Source of the DNA: Pseudomonas graminis
Lineage (GTDB): Bacteria > Pseudomonadota > Gammaproteobacteria > Pseudomonadales > Pseudomonadaceae
DNA length: 64,000 bases
Direction of reading: 5' to 3'
Assembly: GCF_001705435.1 (NCBI RefSeq)
Contig: NZ_MDEN01000054.1
Span: 62,001-126,000 of the forward strand
The notes beneath the pieces are model-generated. The model was not told the DNA's origin. It ran no database searches and was given only the letters and a program-made list of their open reading frames with translations. Made by a program: the position numbers and the translations under genes. This document shows, one piece after another, positions 45,004 through 52,814 of the stretch. Numbering within the stretch: position 1 is the stretch's first letter; the number at the start of each line of letters is the position of its first letter.

Positions 45004-46056
45004 ATGACTTCTTTCAAGATCGGTTCCCGAACCATCGGCCCCGACGCGCCGCCGTTCATCATCGCCGAGATGAGCGGCAACCATAACCAGTCGCTGGATC
45101 AAGCGTTGCGCATCGTCGAGGCGGCGGCCAGGGCGGGCGCCCATGCCCTCAAACTGCAAACCTACACCGCCGATACCATGACCCTGGACATCGCCGAGGG
45201 TGAGTTCTTCATCAAGGACCCCAACAGTTTGTGGGCCGGGACCTCGCTGTATGCGCTGTATGAACAGGCGCACACGCCGTGGGAGTGGCACGCGCCGATC
45301 TTCGCCCGGGCCAAAGAGTTGGGGCTGCTGGCGTTTTCCACGCCCTTTGATGAGTCCGCCGTGGACTTTCTCGAAAGCCTCGACGTGCCGGCCTACAAGA
45401 TCGCCAGCTTTGAAAACACCGACATCCCGCTGATCCGCAAAGTGGCGGCGATCGGCAAGCCGATGATCATTTCCACCGGCATGGCCAGCATCGCCGAGCT
45501 GGATGAGAGCGTGCGCGCGGCGCGGGCCGCAGGCTGCAAGGATCTGGTGCTGCTGAAATGCACCAGCACCTACCCGGCGACCCCGGCCAACAGCCACGTG
45601 CGCACGATTCCGCACATGGCCGGCTTATTTGGCTGCCAGGTGGGGTTGTCGGATCACACCATGGGCGTCGGCGTGTCGGTGGCGGCAGTGGCCATGGGTG
45701 CGACGGTGATCGAAAAACACTTCACCCTCGACCGCGCTGATGGCGGGGTCGACGCCAGTTTTTCCCTGGAACCGGCGGAAATGGCCAGCCTGGTCATCGA
45801 AACCGAGCGGGCCTGGCAAGGCATGGGCCACGTGCAGTACGGCGCGACCGAAGCCGAACAGAAATCGCTGCAATACCGCCGCTCGTTGTACGTGGTGCGA
45901 GACATCGCCGAGGGCGAGGCTTTCAGCCCGGACAACATCCGCGCCATCCGCCCCGGCCTCGGTTTGGCGCCCAAACACATCGATGCCGTGCTGGGGAGCA
46001 AAGCCCGACACGCACTGAACCGCGGGACCGCGTTGAGTTGGGATGTGGTGGGTTGA
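45004..46056 (+). CDS. pseI: Pseudaminic acid synthase
   Basis: The 350-residue protein has the NeuB fold with FIIAEMSGNHNQSLDQAL, TPFDESAVDFLE and YKIASFENTDIPLI. A C-terminal SAF domain (about 290-350; VVRDIAEGEAFSPDNIRAIR) follows. It condenses the deoxyhexose with phosphoenolpyruvate to make the nonulosonic acid. It lies 70 nt after pseG. The GHNQ-type motif here reads GNHNQ. Confidence 0.95.
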   Translation: MTSFKIGSRTIGPDAPPFIIAEMSGNHNQSLDQALRIVEAAARAGAHALKLQTYTADTMTLDIAEGEFFIKDPNSLWAGTSLYALYEQAHTPWEWHAPIFARAKELGLLAFSTPFDESAVDFLESLDVPAYKIASFENTDIPLIRKVAAIGKPMIISTGMASIAELDESVRAARAAGCKDLVLLKCTSTYPATPANSHVRTIPHMAGLFGCQVGLSDHTMGVGVSVAAVAMGATVIEKHFTLDRADGGVDASFSLEPAEMASLVIETERAWQGMGHVQYGATEAEQKSLQYRRSLYVVRDIAEGEAFSPDNIRAIRPGLGLAPKHIDAVLGSKARHALNRGTALSWDVVG

Positions 46057-46100
46057 GTGAAGGCTGGACCGGCATCACTTGGGAATTGCGCTGTGAGCAC

Positions 46101-46609
46101 GAATGTGGGACCGGCTTTAGCCGGGAAGACGGCATACGCTACACCGCAAAATCGAGGGTGCATGTAATGGCCTCTTCCCGGCTGAAGCCGGTCTCACTAA
46201 AGCACGCGTGCAGTCAGTGAGATTGGTTGTGAACACGAATGTAGGACCGGCTTTAGCCGGGAAGACGGCAGGCGTCACACCGCAAAAATGACGGTGCATA
46301 TCAGGGCCTCTTCCCGGCTAAAGCCAATCCCACTGAAGCACGCGTGCAGCCAGTGAGATTGGCGGTGAACACGAATGTAGGACCGGCGTTCTCCGGGAAG
46401 ACGGCATTCGTCACACCGCGAAAATCTAGGGTGCATATAAGGGCCTCTTCCCGGCTAAAGCCAGTCCCACTAAAGCACGCGTGCAGCCAGTGAGATTGGC
46501 GGTGAGCACCACTGTAGGACCGGCTTTAGCCGGGAAGACGGCAGGCGTCACACCGCAAAAATGACGGTGCATATCAGGGCCTCTTCCCGGCTAAAGCCGG
46601 TCCTACTAA
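46101..46609. repeat. Tandem array of four REP doublets, period about 136 bp
   Basis: Four units start at 46101, 46237, 46373 and about 46510. Each has a GTAGGACCGGCTTTAGCCGG arm, GGAAGACGGCA, an ACACCGCAAAA-type stretch, an inverted CTTCCCGGCTAAAGCC arm and a spacer ending CAGTGAGATTGG...GAACACGAAT. Unit 3 has a mutated first arm (CGGCGTTCTCCGGG). The last unit ends after its second arm. It fills the gap between pseI and the third KAS III gene. Confidence 0.9.
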
Positions 46610-46926
46610 ACAGCGCGTTGAAGCTCGACCACACGCCACATTCCTGTGACATCTTCATGTCAATCACCTGTCTGAGCAGCGATCTGATGTTGCGCGGCAC
46701 CCGTCGGTCAGCTAAAAGCTTGTAAAACTTTTGGTGACCTGTGGGTCATAACGGGCATCTTCACTGTATCGTGTTGGCGGTCCGTGACGTCCTCGGGCTG
46801 ATTCCAGAGCGATTCTGGTGTCGCCCTGACCTGTACGTTGCCTTTTTTTCAGGCCGCAAGCCCCGGATTTTCAACGCCCCGCCTAACCGCGCCGGGTGAT
46901 GTTCAGCAGTTTTTTATTGGGAAGCC
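46610..46926. other. Leader region of the third KAS III gene
   Basis: No gene is visible; the longest plus-strand frame from an ATG is about 22 codons. It is somewhat AT-richer than its flanks, and I searched it for sigma-54 and FliA boxes without success. A promoter is expected because the REP array separates this gene from pseI. Confidence 0.5.
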
Positions 46927-47862
46927 ATGATGATTGGCATCAAGAGCATAGCGAGTTATGTGCCCACGGTCGGCGTCGACAATTACGCCCAGGGTGCCAA
47001 ATTCGGAAAGGATGAAGACTTCATCCTTGGCAAGATCGGTTCTGCTTTTCTGCCGCGCAAAGACGACACCCAGGAAACCTCGGACCTGTGCGTCGAAGCG
47101 GTCAACCAGCTGTTCGCCAACAACCCCGGTCTCTCGCGGGACGCCATCGACGCACTGATCGTCGTCACCCAAAACGGTGACGAAGAAGGCCTGCCGCACA
47201 CGGCCGCCATCGTTCAACACAAACTCGGCCTGCCGACCCACGTCGCCGCGTTCGACATTTCCCTGGGTTGCTCGGGCTACGTCTACGGCATCTATGCGCT
47301 GAAAGGCTTCATGGAAGCGACCGGCCTGAAAAACGGCCTGCTGGTCACCGCCGACCCGTATTCGAAGATCGTCGACCCGGAAGACCGCAACACCACCATG
47401 CTCTTCGGCGACGCCTCCACCGCCACTTGGATGAGCGACGACGCCCCGTGGCAGTTGGGCAAATCCAAGTTTGGCACCGACGGCTCCGGCGCAGAGTTCC
47501 TCAAGACGACCGACGGCGCGTTCTACATGAACGGGCGTCAGGTGTTCAACTTCGCGCTGGTCAAAGTGCCCTCGCACCTCAACGAATTGCTCGAAGACTC
47601 CGGCCTGCAATCCTCCGACGTCGATGCGTTCTGCATTCACCAGGGCAGCGCGGCCATCGTCGATGCGGTCGCCCGTCGGTTCGAGGACGGCAAGTCGCCG
47701 GAGAAGTTCGTCAAGGACATGCTCGAGACCGGCAACACGGTGTCGTCCAGCATTCCGCTGCTGCTGGAAAAACACGTCATGAACGCCACCTGGAAGCGCA
47801 TCGCGGTCAGCGGTTTCGGCGTGGGCTTGTCGTGGGGCTCGGCGATCCTTTATCGTCCCTGA
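46927..47862 (+). CDS. 3-oxoacyl-ACP synthase III (KAS III/FabH-like), third copy
   Basis: The 311-residue thiolase-fold protein has Cys in SLGCSGYVYG, His in FCIHQGSAAI and Asn in ETGNTVSSSIP. It is shorter and more diverged than the two copies in the first cluster: N in HQxN is replaced by HQGS. It starts at 46927 or at the adjacent ATG at 46930. A FabH-like gene is commonly linked to flagellin glycosylation loci in Pseudomonas. Its role there is unproven; making the acyl part of a glycan is the simplest guess. Confidence 0.85.
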   Translation: MMIGIKSIASYVPTVGVDNYAQGAKFGKDEDFILGKIGSAFLPRKDDTQETSDLCVEAVNQLFANNPGLSRDAIDALIVVTQNGDEEGLPHTAAIVQHKLGLPTHVAAFDISLGCSGYVYGIYALKGFMEATGLKNGLLVTADPYSKIVDPEDRNTTMLFGDASTATWMSDDAPWQLGKSKFGTDGSGAEFLKTTDGAFYMNGRQVFNFALVKVPSHLNELLEDSGLQSSDVDAFCIHQGSAAIVDAVARRFEDGKSPEKFVKDMLETGNTVSSSIPLLLEKHVMNATWKRIAVSGFGVGLSWGSAILYRP

Positions 47863-47894
47863 CAGCGAATCACCGGGCTGCCTCCAGCCTGCAC

Positions 47895-47928
47895 AACGGC
47901 GACGCTGATGACTCAGGTCGCCGTTTTG
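47895..47928 (+). terminator. Terminator or attenuator between the KAS III and maf genes
   Basis: AACGGCGAC (47895-47903) and GTCGCCGTT (47917-47925) form a 9-bp stem, followed by TTTTGCTTT. It ends 36 nt before the maf start, so maf may depend on read-through. Confidence 0.65.
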
Positions 47929-47963
47929 CTTTCTGCACTTCCCCCAGGAAAAGGATTGCCATC

Positions 47964-49259
47964 ATGAGCGAGATTCTCCAGCACAACCTCGCCGTGATCG
48001 AACAGCGCTGGCCTGACGTGGCCCAGCGGTTGCGGGCCGAAAACGTCGAATCCATTCCCGCGCAGTTGATCGAAGGCCGACAATCGACCCTCAGCATTGG
48101 CGGCATTCAGCTCACCAGCCGCCATGATCGCCTCGCCGAAGCGCAAACCCAGGCGCAAAGCCTCCCCGCCAACAGCCCCGTCGTTCATCTTTACGGCACC
48201 GCCCTCGGCGATCTGCAGCGGGTATTGCTGGCCGAACCCTCTCTGCAAACGCTGCACGTCCACATCCTCAACGGCGCGTTGTTTGCCCTGGTGCTGCAAC
48301 TGCTGGAACAGGATGACTGGCTGTCCGACCCCCGCGTGAGCCTCGCCTATGCCGACGCCCGCAGCGAGATTCAGCTGCCATTCTTCGCACTGCCGGCCGA
48401 ACTGGTGCTGGCCGACGACAGCAGCGCGCGGATCCGCGATCGGCTGGTCAGCGAAGTACACGTCAACTTCAACAACCAGGCGTTCGCCGCCGACACCCCC
48501 GACAACGCGCGCCTGCTGGAGCAGGGCAGGGCGCTTGTGCAGCGGGACACCGATGTCGCTGCGTTGTTTGCCACGCAGTCGGGGTGTGACGTGTTCGTCA
48601 TCGCGACGGGGCCAAGTCTGCAACAGCATTTGCCGCGCCTGTTGAGCACGTCAAACAGCGCCAACCGGCCGCTGATTATCTGCGTCGACACGGCCTATGT
48701 GCCGCTGCGCAACCAGGGCATCAGGCCGGACGTGGTGGTGAGCATCGACCACCGCATCACCCCCCGGCATCTCCCCACCGAGGATTCGGCGCACATCGCG
48801 CTGGTCTATGTGCCGGGCCAAGACGCGGGAATGCTGGGGGCATGGCAAGGCCCGCGCTACGTCGGCTATTCCAGCAGCCCGCTGTATGCCCGGCTGCGGG
48901 AGCAGATCCCCAAGGCCACCTTGCATGTGGGCGGCAGCGTCATTCATCCCGCCGTCGATCTCGCCGTCAAAATGGGCGCCGCGCGGATTACCCTGTTCGG
49001 CGCCGACTTCGCCTTCCCCGGCGGCAAGACCCACACCGGCTGGCAGGACGGCGACCTGGGGCCTGCCCTGAGCATCGCCAAACACTGGGTGCGCGACGGG
49101 CGGGGCCAAAAGGTCAAGACGCAGCTCAATTTCCGCAGCTACCTCATCGAACTCGAACGCTTCATCGCCCGCCACCCAGAGGTCATGTTCCTCAACACCA
49201 GCCGCGACGGTGCGCTGATCGCCGGCGCCAGCTTCGACCCTGACTGGACCGCGCCATGA
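47964..49259 (+). CDS. Motility-associated factor (Maf/DUF115) flagellin glycosyltransferase
   Basis: From the ATG at 47964 the 431-residue protein has the MAF_flag10/DUF115 core: VFVIATGPSLQQHLPRL (about 210-226), IICVDTAYVPLRNQGIRPD and VVSIDHR, then LFGADFAFPGGKTHTGW. Maf proteins transfer nonulosonic acids such as pseudaminic acid to flagellin Ser/Thr in the cytoplasm. This matches the pse genes upstream and the flagellin genes downstream. The longer open frame starting inside the KAS III gene is not used. The next small gene overlaps by ATGA. Confidence 0.9.
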   Translation: MSEILQHNLAVIEQRWPDVAQRLRAENVESIPAQLIEGRQSTLSIGGIQLTSRHDRLAEAQTQAQSLPANSPVVHLYGTALGDLQRVLLAEPSLQTLHVHILNGALFALVLQLLEQDDWLSDPRVSLAYADARSEIQLPFFALPAELVLADDSSARIRDRLVSEVHVNFNNQAFAADTPDNARLLEQGRALVQRDTDVAALFATQSGCDVFVIATGPSLQQHLPRLLSTSNSANRPLIICVDTAYVPLRNQGIRPDVVVSIDHRITPRHLPTEDSAHIALVYVPGQDAGMLGAWQGPRYVGYSSSPLYARLREQIPKATLHVGGSVIHPAVDLAVKMGAARITLFGADFAFPGGKTHTGWQDGDLGPALSIAKHWVRDGRGQKVKTQLNFRSYLIELERFIARHPEVMFLNTSRDGALIAGASFDPDWTAP

Positions 49260-49516
49260 CCCTGCCTGAACACGTCGTAGAAGAAGCCCGCGAATGCGCG
49301 AAGCTGTTCCGCCTGGGCCGCGATATTGAAGGGGCCTTGCAAATGGTCGAACTGATTGACCGGTCGCTGCCACTGATGGACGGGGCTTCTGTGGAAAGAC
49401 AGGCTGAATGGGGGAGGGTGTTGAGTGCGATTCTGGCGTGCCAGGAGCGGCAGGATTGGTTGGGGGTGGCGGATTGGCTGCAGGTCGAATTGGTAGAAAT
49501 AGTGAGTCACGTCTGA
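49256..49516 (+). CDS. Small helical protein coupled to Maf, unknown function
   Basis: The 86-residue acidic, helical protein (VVEEARECAKLFRLGRDIEG...WLGVADWLQVELVEIV) overlaps the maf stop by ATGA, so it is co-translated with it. No signal peptide or membrane segment is seen. I do not recognise a family. The context suggests a partner of Maf or a flagellin-handling factor, but nothing in the sequence proves it. Confidence 0.65.
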   Translation: MTLPEHVVEEARECAKLFRLGRDIEGALQMVELIDRSLPLMDGASVERQAEWGRVLSAILACQERQDWLGVADWLQVELVEIVSHV

Positions 49517-49534
49517 GTCGTCCGTGGCTGTAGC

Positions 49535-49575
49535 CTACGACCAATGCTGCAAAAAAATCGCGACATTGGTCGTAG
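49535..49575. other. Long stem-loop at the edge of the AT-rich patch
   Basis: CTACGACCAATG (49535-49546) and CATTGGTCGTAG (49564-49575) form a perfect 12-bp stem with a 17-nt loop holding an A-run. It lies between the end of the maf unit and the convergent secreted protein gene. It could be a terminator or a repeat remnant. Confidence 0.6.
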
Positions 49576-49634
49576 ATTCATCGAACGCTATATGTACACG
49601 CCGTCAATTTCCTTATCTAGCGCTTCAGTGGGTA

Positions 49635-50030
49635 TCAATCGGTCATCCAAAATCCCAGCCGATAATGGAATGGACTTGACCATTTTCGGGCGGTAACGAT
49701 TGCCCCGCAGTTGTTGTAGCTCTGAGAGCCAACGGCATCTGCTTTTCTCTCCGCTCGGTCACCGTAACTACGGTGTCCGCCCCTGAAACTGCAAGTCTTG
49801 CCCGATGCTGACGTATAGGTGAAGTTCACAGAACTGCCGGTGTTCGGGAAGTTAAGAGTGACCGTCCCGCTTTCACCGGGCGCCAAGTATCGTGGAAAAC
49901 CAGAATCCGATGTTTGTATAACTTCAGTCGAAAGATTCTGAATATGGACATCCACATCAGTTGCGTTGGCAGTTCCCCCGAGCACAGATGTAGTCAGTAC
50001 GGTCAAGGTAAATAAGTTTTTTAGTTTCAT
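49635..50030 (-). CDS. Small secreted protein of unknown function
   Basis: The 131-residue product starting MKLKNLFTLTVLTTSVLGG has a signal peptide cleaved near GTANA. The mature part (about 107 residues) is beta-rich, with two cysteines (SGKTCSFRGG and SYNNCGAIV). It contains PGESGTVTLNFP, like small Ig-like or inhibitor domains. A TTG at 50039 would add three residues. It is AT-richer than its neighbours, runs opposite to the flagellin genes and appears unrelated to the flagellum. I do not recognise the family; it could be a recently gained cargo gene. Confidence 0.65.
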   Translation of the reverse strand: MKLKNLFTLTVLTTSVLGGTANATDVDVHIQNLSTEVIQTSDSGFPRYLAPGESGTVTLNFPNTGSSVNFTYTSASGKTCSFRGGHRSYGDRAERKADAVGSQSYNNCGAIVTARKWSSPFHYRLGFWMTD

Positions 50031-50453
50031 GGTTTTCAAATCCGTTCGTTAGTTTTTATTTTTGCAGATGTTTAATCCACCATTCGACGTAAGCGTGTTC
50101 GCTTTGAAAAGGGAAGACAGGCATGTCCCAAGCTAATGTAGGAAATTTCTCGAAGACTTTTACTGTCCGGAGCAGGACTGACTTGATCAGGTTGCAGTGG
50201 GTAGTCAAATTGAGTGGCTTGTGATTTTTTTATCAGAAAAATTCAAAAAACAGTTTTTACTATGATTACCTTCGTTTAGGTAATTAATTGCCCTACATGT
50301 GTAGTGATGGCATTTTCGAAAGTTGCTGAAACGCGAATTTTAGAGCTAAAGCGATTTATGTCTTTGTCGATAGCGAGTAGGTAGGTTCTCCGGGAGAAAT
50401 GGACTTCCCCGATATCAGAGAACTCTCCGTTTCTATCAACGAGGGAACTAAAA
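50031..50453. promoter_or_regulatory. AT-rich leader of fliC1
   Basis: This 423-bp gap has markedly lower GC than its surroundings, with long A and T runs near 50226-50260. It contains no convincing gene. Its 3' part carries the FliA promoter of fliC1 and an untranslated leader of about 70 nt. The site ACGAGGGAAC before the ATG serves as ribosome binding site. Confidence 0.6.
50347..50373 (+). promoter_or_regulatory. FliA (sigma-28) promoter for fliC1
   Basis: TAAA (50347-50350), a 15-bp spacer and GTCGATAG (50366-50373) match the consensus with two mismatches in the -10. The decamer GTAGGTTCTC begins 8 nt after the -10, at the same offset as in fliC2. Confidence 0.8.
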
Positions 50454-51590
50454 ATGGCTTTAACCGTAAATACCAATATTGCGTCGCTGTCTGTTCAGCG
50501 GAACTTGAACAGGTCCTCGGACTTACTGAGTACCGCCATGACCCGCCTGTCTTCAGGGCTGCGGATAAATACTGCAAAAGACGATGCTGCGGGTATGCAA
50601 CTTGCGACGCGTCTGACCACCCAGATTCGCGGTCTTACTGTGGCGACGCGCAATGCCGGGGCGGCGATTTCGATTATTCAAACTGCTGAAGGGGCAATGG
50701 ATAAATCGCTCAATAATCTTCAACGTATGCGAGATCTAGCGGTGCAGGCCGCCAACGGCGATAAAGGCCCTAAAGAACGCAGCGCCTTAAATGCCGAATT
50801 TCAGCAGCTTACCGCTGAGGTCACGCGTCTAGCCAAGGGAACTACGTTTGGTGCCGAGCTTAATTTGCTGGATGGCAGCGCGGGGGAATTGAGTTTCCAA
50901 ATAGGCGCAAATGTTGGCGTCACTGAAAAAATAACCTTGTCGTTGAGCGATGATTTTTCCTCTGAGTCAATTCTCTCAGCATTGGAGAGTCGAGCTGAGG
51001 TACTTGCGGACGCGACAACGACGGGCTCCAAGGCTGTGCTTAAAGGTGAGTACACTCCGCTGGCCATTGATGGCACAGGATTCAGAAATCTCGTCAATAC
51101 CGTGACTACCGTCATGACTGACGCTGTGGATAAAGCCACCATCGACCTTGCGACGGCACAGCAAACGTTTGATGCCATCGCAGCGCCTTCCGATGCCGAC
51201 CGGAAAACTCTGGCTGACGCAAAACAGGTACTGGCTGATGCGGAGAAAGTGGTTTCCGACACCCAAGCTAAAGATGAGCTTCATCCGCTCAATAAGCCCG
51301 CACGAATAGAGAATATCGAGGAGACCGTCAAGATTCTTGATAAAGCTATTGGTTTGATCAACTCAGGTCGTGCCGATCTGGGTGCAAAGCAGAATCGCAT
51401 GATGAGCGCCATGGAAAATCTTCAGAACATGACCAAGAACGCCACCGCGTCCCGAGGCCAGATCGAAGACGTCGACTTCGCTGCAGAAACCGCGGAGATG
51501 ACTAAACAACAAACCCTCCAGCAAGCCTCCACGGCAGTCCTGGCCCAAGCCAACCAATTACCGGCAGCCGTCCTCAAGCTGCTGCAATAA
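50454..51590 (+). CDS. fliC: Flagellin, divergent second copy
   Basis: The 378-residue protein has intact flagellin ends: MALTVNTNIASLSVQRNLNR and the D1 segment TRLSSGLRINTAKDDAAG at the N-terminus, and QTLQQASTAVLAQANQLPAA with the C-terminal LKLLQ. The central part (about 165-300) is unrelated to fliC2 and includes a helical, coiled-coil-like insert (DLATAQQTFDAI...LADAKQVLADAEKVVSDTQ). Base composition is AT-rich up to about 51360 and then returns to normal, where it resembles fliC2. It has its own FliA promoter and terminator. Called fliC1 here; a filament subunit or minor flagellin. Confidence 0.9.
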   Translation: MALTVNTNIASLSVQRNLNRSSDLLSTAMTRLSSGLRINTAKDDAAGMQLATRLTTQIRGLTVATRNAGAAISIIQTAEGAMDKSLNNLQRMRDLAVQAANGDKGPKERSALNAEFQQLTAEVTRLAKGTTFGAELNLLDGSAGELSFQIGANVGVTEKITLSLSDDFSSESILSALESRAEVLADATTTGSKAVLKGEYTPLAIDGTGFRNLVNTVTTVMTDAVDKATIDLATAQQTFDAIAAPSDADRKTLADAKQVLADAEKVVSDTQAKDELHPLNKPARIENIEETVKILDKAIGLINSGRADLGAKQNRMMSAMENLQNMTKNATASRGQIEDVDFAAETAEMTKQQTLQQASTAVLAQANQLPAAVLKLLQ

Positions 51591-51619
51591 CCCACATGCC
51601 TCTATAGATAGGAGCAACC

Positions 51620-51656
51620 AAAACCCGGGCGCGCCGCAGGGCGCGCCCGGGTTTTT
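51620..51656 (+). terminator. Rho-independent terminator after fliC1
   Basis: AAACCCGGGCGCGCC and GGCGCGCCCGGGTTT form a perfect 15-bp stem around GCAG, followed by T. Confidence 0.95.
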
Positions 51657-51687
51657 GAGAACTGGTTAACAAATCGCCGGGTCAGGT

Positions 51688-51714
51688 TAAAGCTTCCAGG
51701 GGTTGCGCCGAAAC
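51688..51714 (+). promoter_or_regulatory. Distal FliA promoter (P1) of fliC2
   Basis: TAAA (51688-51691), 15 bp and GCCGAAAC (51707-51714) match the consensus as well as the flgM promoter does. It lies 94 bp upstream of a second FliA box. Confidence 0.7.
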
Positions 51715-51781
51715 GCTGTGTATCCCCGGACAACAAACTGCGGGGGTGGCGCTCTGGTGGCAAATAAATTTGAAAAAGCCC

Positions 51782-51808
51782 TCAAGCTCCTGGCAACCGC
51801 GACGATAA
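51782..51808 (+). promoter_or_regulatory. Proximal FliA promoter (P2) of fliC2
   Basis: TCAA (51782-51785), 15 bp and GACGATAA (51801-51808) fit the Pseudomonas form of the FliA consensus. GTAGGTTCTC follows at 51816, at the same offset as in fliC1. Start codon 81 nt further on. Confidence 0.8.
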
Positions 51809-51889
51809 ACATTACGTAGGTTCTCTAGGCCACACCCGGCGCTTGCCAGGGCCGGATAGCCGCAGCAAACAACTCACGAGGAATTCATC

Positions 51890-52741
51890 ATGGCTTTAGG
51901 CGTAAACACCAACGTAGCTTCCCTGGCTGTTCAGAAGAACCTGTCCAAAGCTTCCGATGCACTGTCGACTTCGATGACTCGTCTGTCTTCCGGTCTGAAA
52001 ATCAACAGCGCTAAAGACGACGCAGCCGGCCTGCAGATCGCAACTCGCGAAACTTCGCAAATCCGCGGTCAGACTGTTGCCATCAAGAACGCCAACGACG
52101 GTATCTCGATCGCTCAGACCGCTGAAGGCGCTCTGCAAGAATCGACCAACATTCTGCAGCGTATGCGTGAACTGGCTGTTCAGTCCCGAAACGACACGAA
52201 CGGTACTGCTGACCGTACCTCGCTGAACGCCGAATACGGTCAGATGTCTGACGAACTGACCCGTATCGCTCAGTCCACCAACCTGAACGGCAAAAACCTG
52301 CTGGACGGCTCGGCTAGCACCGTAACCCTGCAAGTTGGCTCGAACACCGGTACCTCGAACCACATCGACCTGGTTCTGACTGGCAGCTTCACTGCATCGG
52401 CTCTGGGCGTTTCCAGCGGCAGCAGCTCGATCAGCGGCGGCGACAACACCACTGCTCACACCAACGTTGACGCCGCTATCTCGGCAATCGACGCGGCTCT
52501 GGCAACGATCAACAGCACCCGTTCGAGCCTGGGTGCTTCGCAGAACCGTCTGACCAGCACCATCTCCAACCTGCAAAACGTTAACGAAAACGCCACTGCT
52601 GCACTGGGCCGTATTCAAGACACCGACTTCGCTGCTGAAACCGCTAACCTGACCAAACAACAGACTCTGCAACAAGCTTCCACCTCTGTTCTGGCCCAGG
52701 CTAACCAGCTGCCATCCGCTGTTCTGAAACTGCTTCAGTAA
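51890..52741 (+). CDS. fliC: Flagellin, main copy
   Basis: The 283-residue flagellin is compact, of the short a-type-like class. It has MALGVNTNVASLAVQKNLSK, the flg22-like segment TRLSSGLKINSAKDDAAG and the C-terminal IQDTDFAAETANLTKQQTLQ...LKLLQ. The central domain is short and Ser/Thr rich (SGSSSISGGDNTTAHT), giving likely O-glycosylation sites for the transferases nearby. Codons are uniformly high-expression type. It has two FliA promoters, GAGGA before the ATG, and a terminator. Called fliC2 here. Confidence 0.96.
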   Translation: MALGVNTNVASLAVQKNLSKASDALSTSMTRLSSGLKINSAKDDAAGLQIATRETSQIRGQTVAIKNANDGISIAQTAEGALQESTNILQRMRELAVQSRNDTNGTADRTSLNAEYGQMSDELTRIAQSTNLNGKNLLDGSASTVTLQVGSNTGTSNHIDLVLTGSFTASALGVSSGSSSISGGDNTTAHTNVDAAISAIDAALATINSTRSSLGASQNRLTSTISNLQNVNENATAALGRIQDTDFAAETANLTKQQTLQQASTSVLAQANQLPSAVLKLLQ

Positions 52742-52758
52742 TAACGGCTAGAGTTTTG

Positions 52759-52793
52759 GCGGGGGAGTATGCTTGCGTGCTCTCCCGCTTTTT
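52759..52793 (+). terminator. Rho-independent terminator after fliC2
   Basis: GCGGGGGAG and CTCTCCCGC pair (one G-T pair) around a 12-nt loop, followed by five T. It lies 18 nt after the fliC2 stop and 20 nt before flaG. Confidence 0.85.
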
Positions 52794-52814
52794 ACTTTCA
52801 AGAGGTGAGTGGAC

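Noticed and set aside
46101..46609. CRISPR-like array
   Set aside because: The units are 136 bp, internally palindromic and with similar spacers; they are REP doublets, not short repeats with unique spacers, and no cas gene is near.
46610..46926. FliA promoter before the third KAS III gene
   Set aside because: TAAA sequences occur here, but nothing like GCCGATAA follows at 15 bp.
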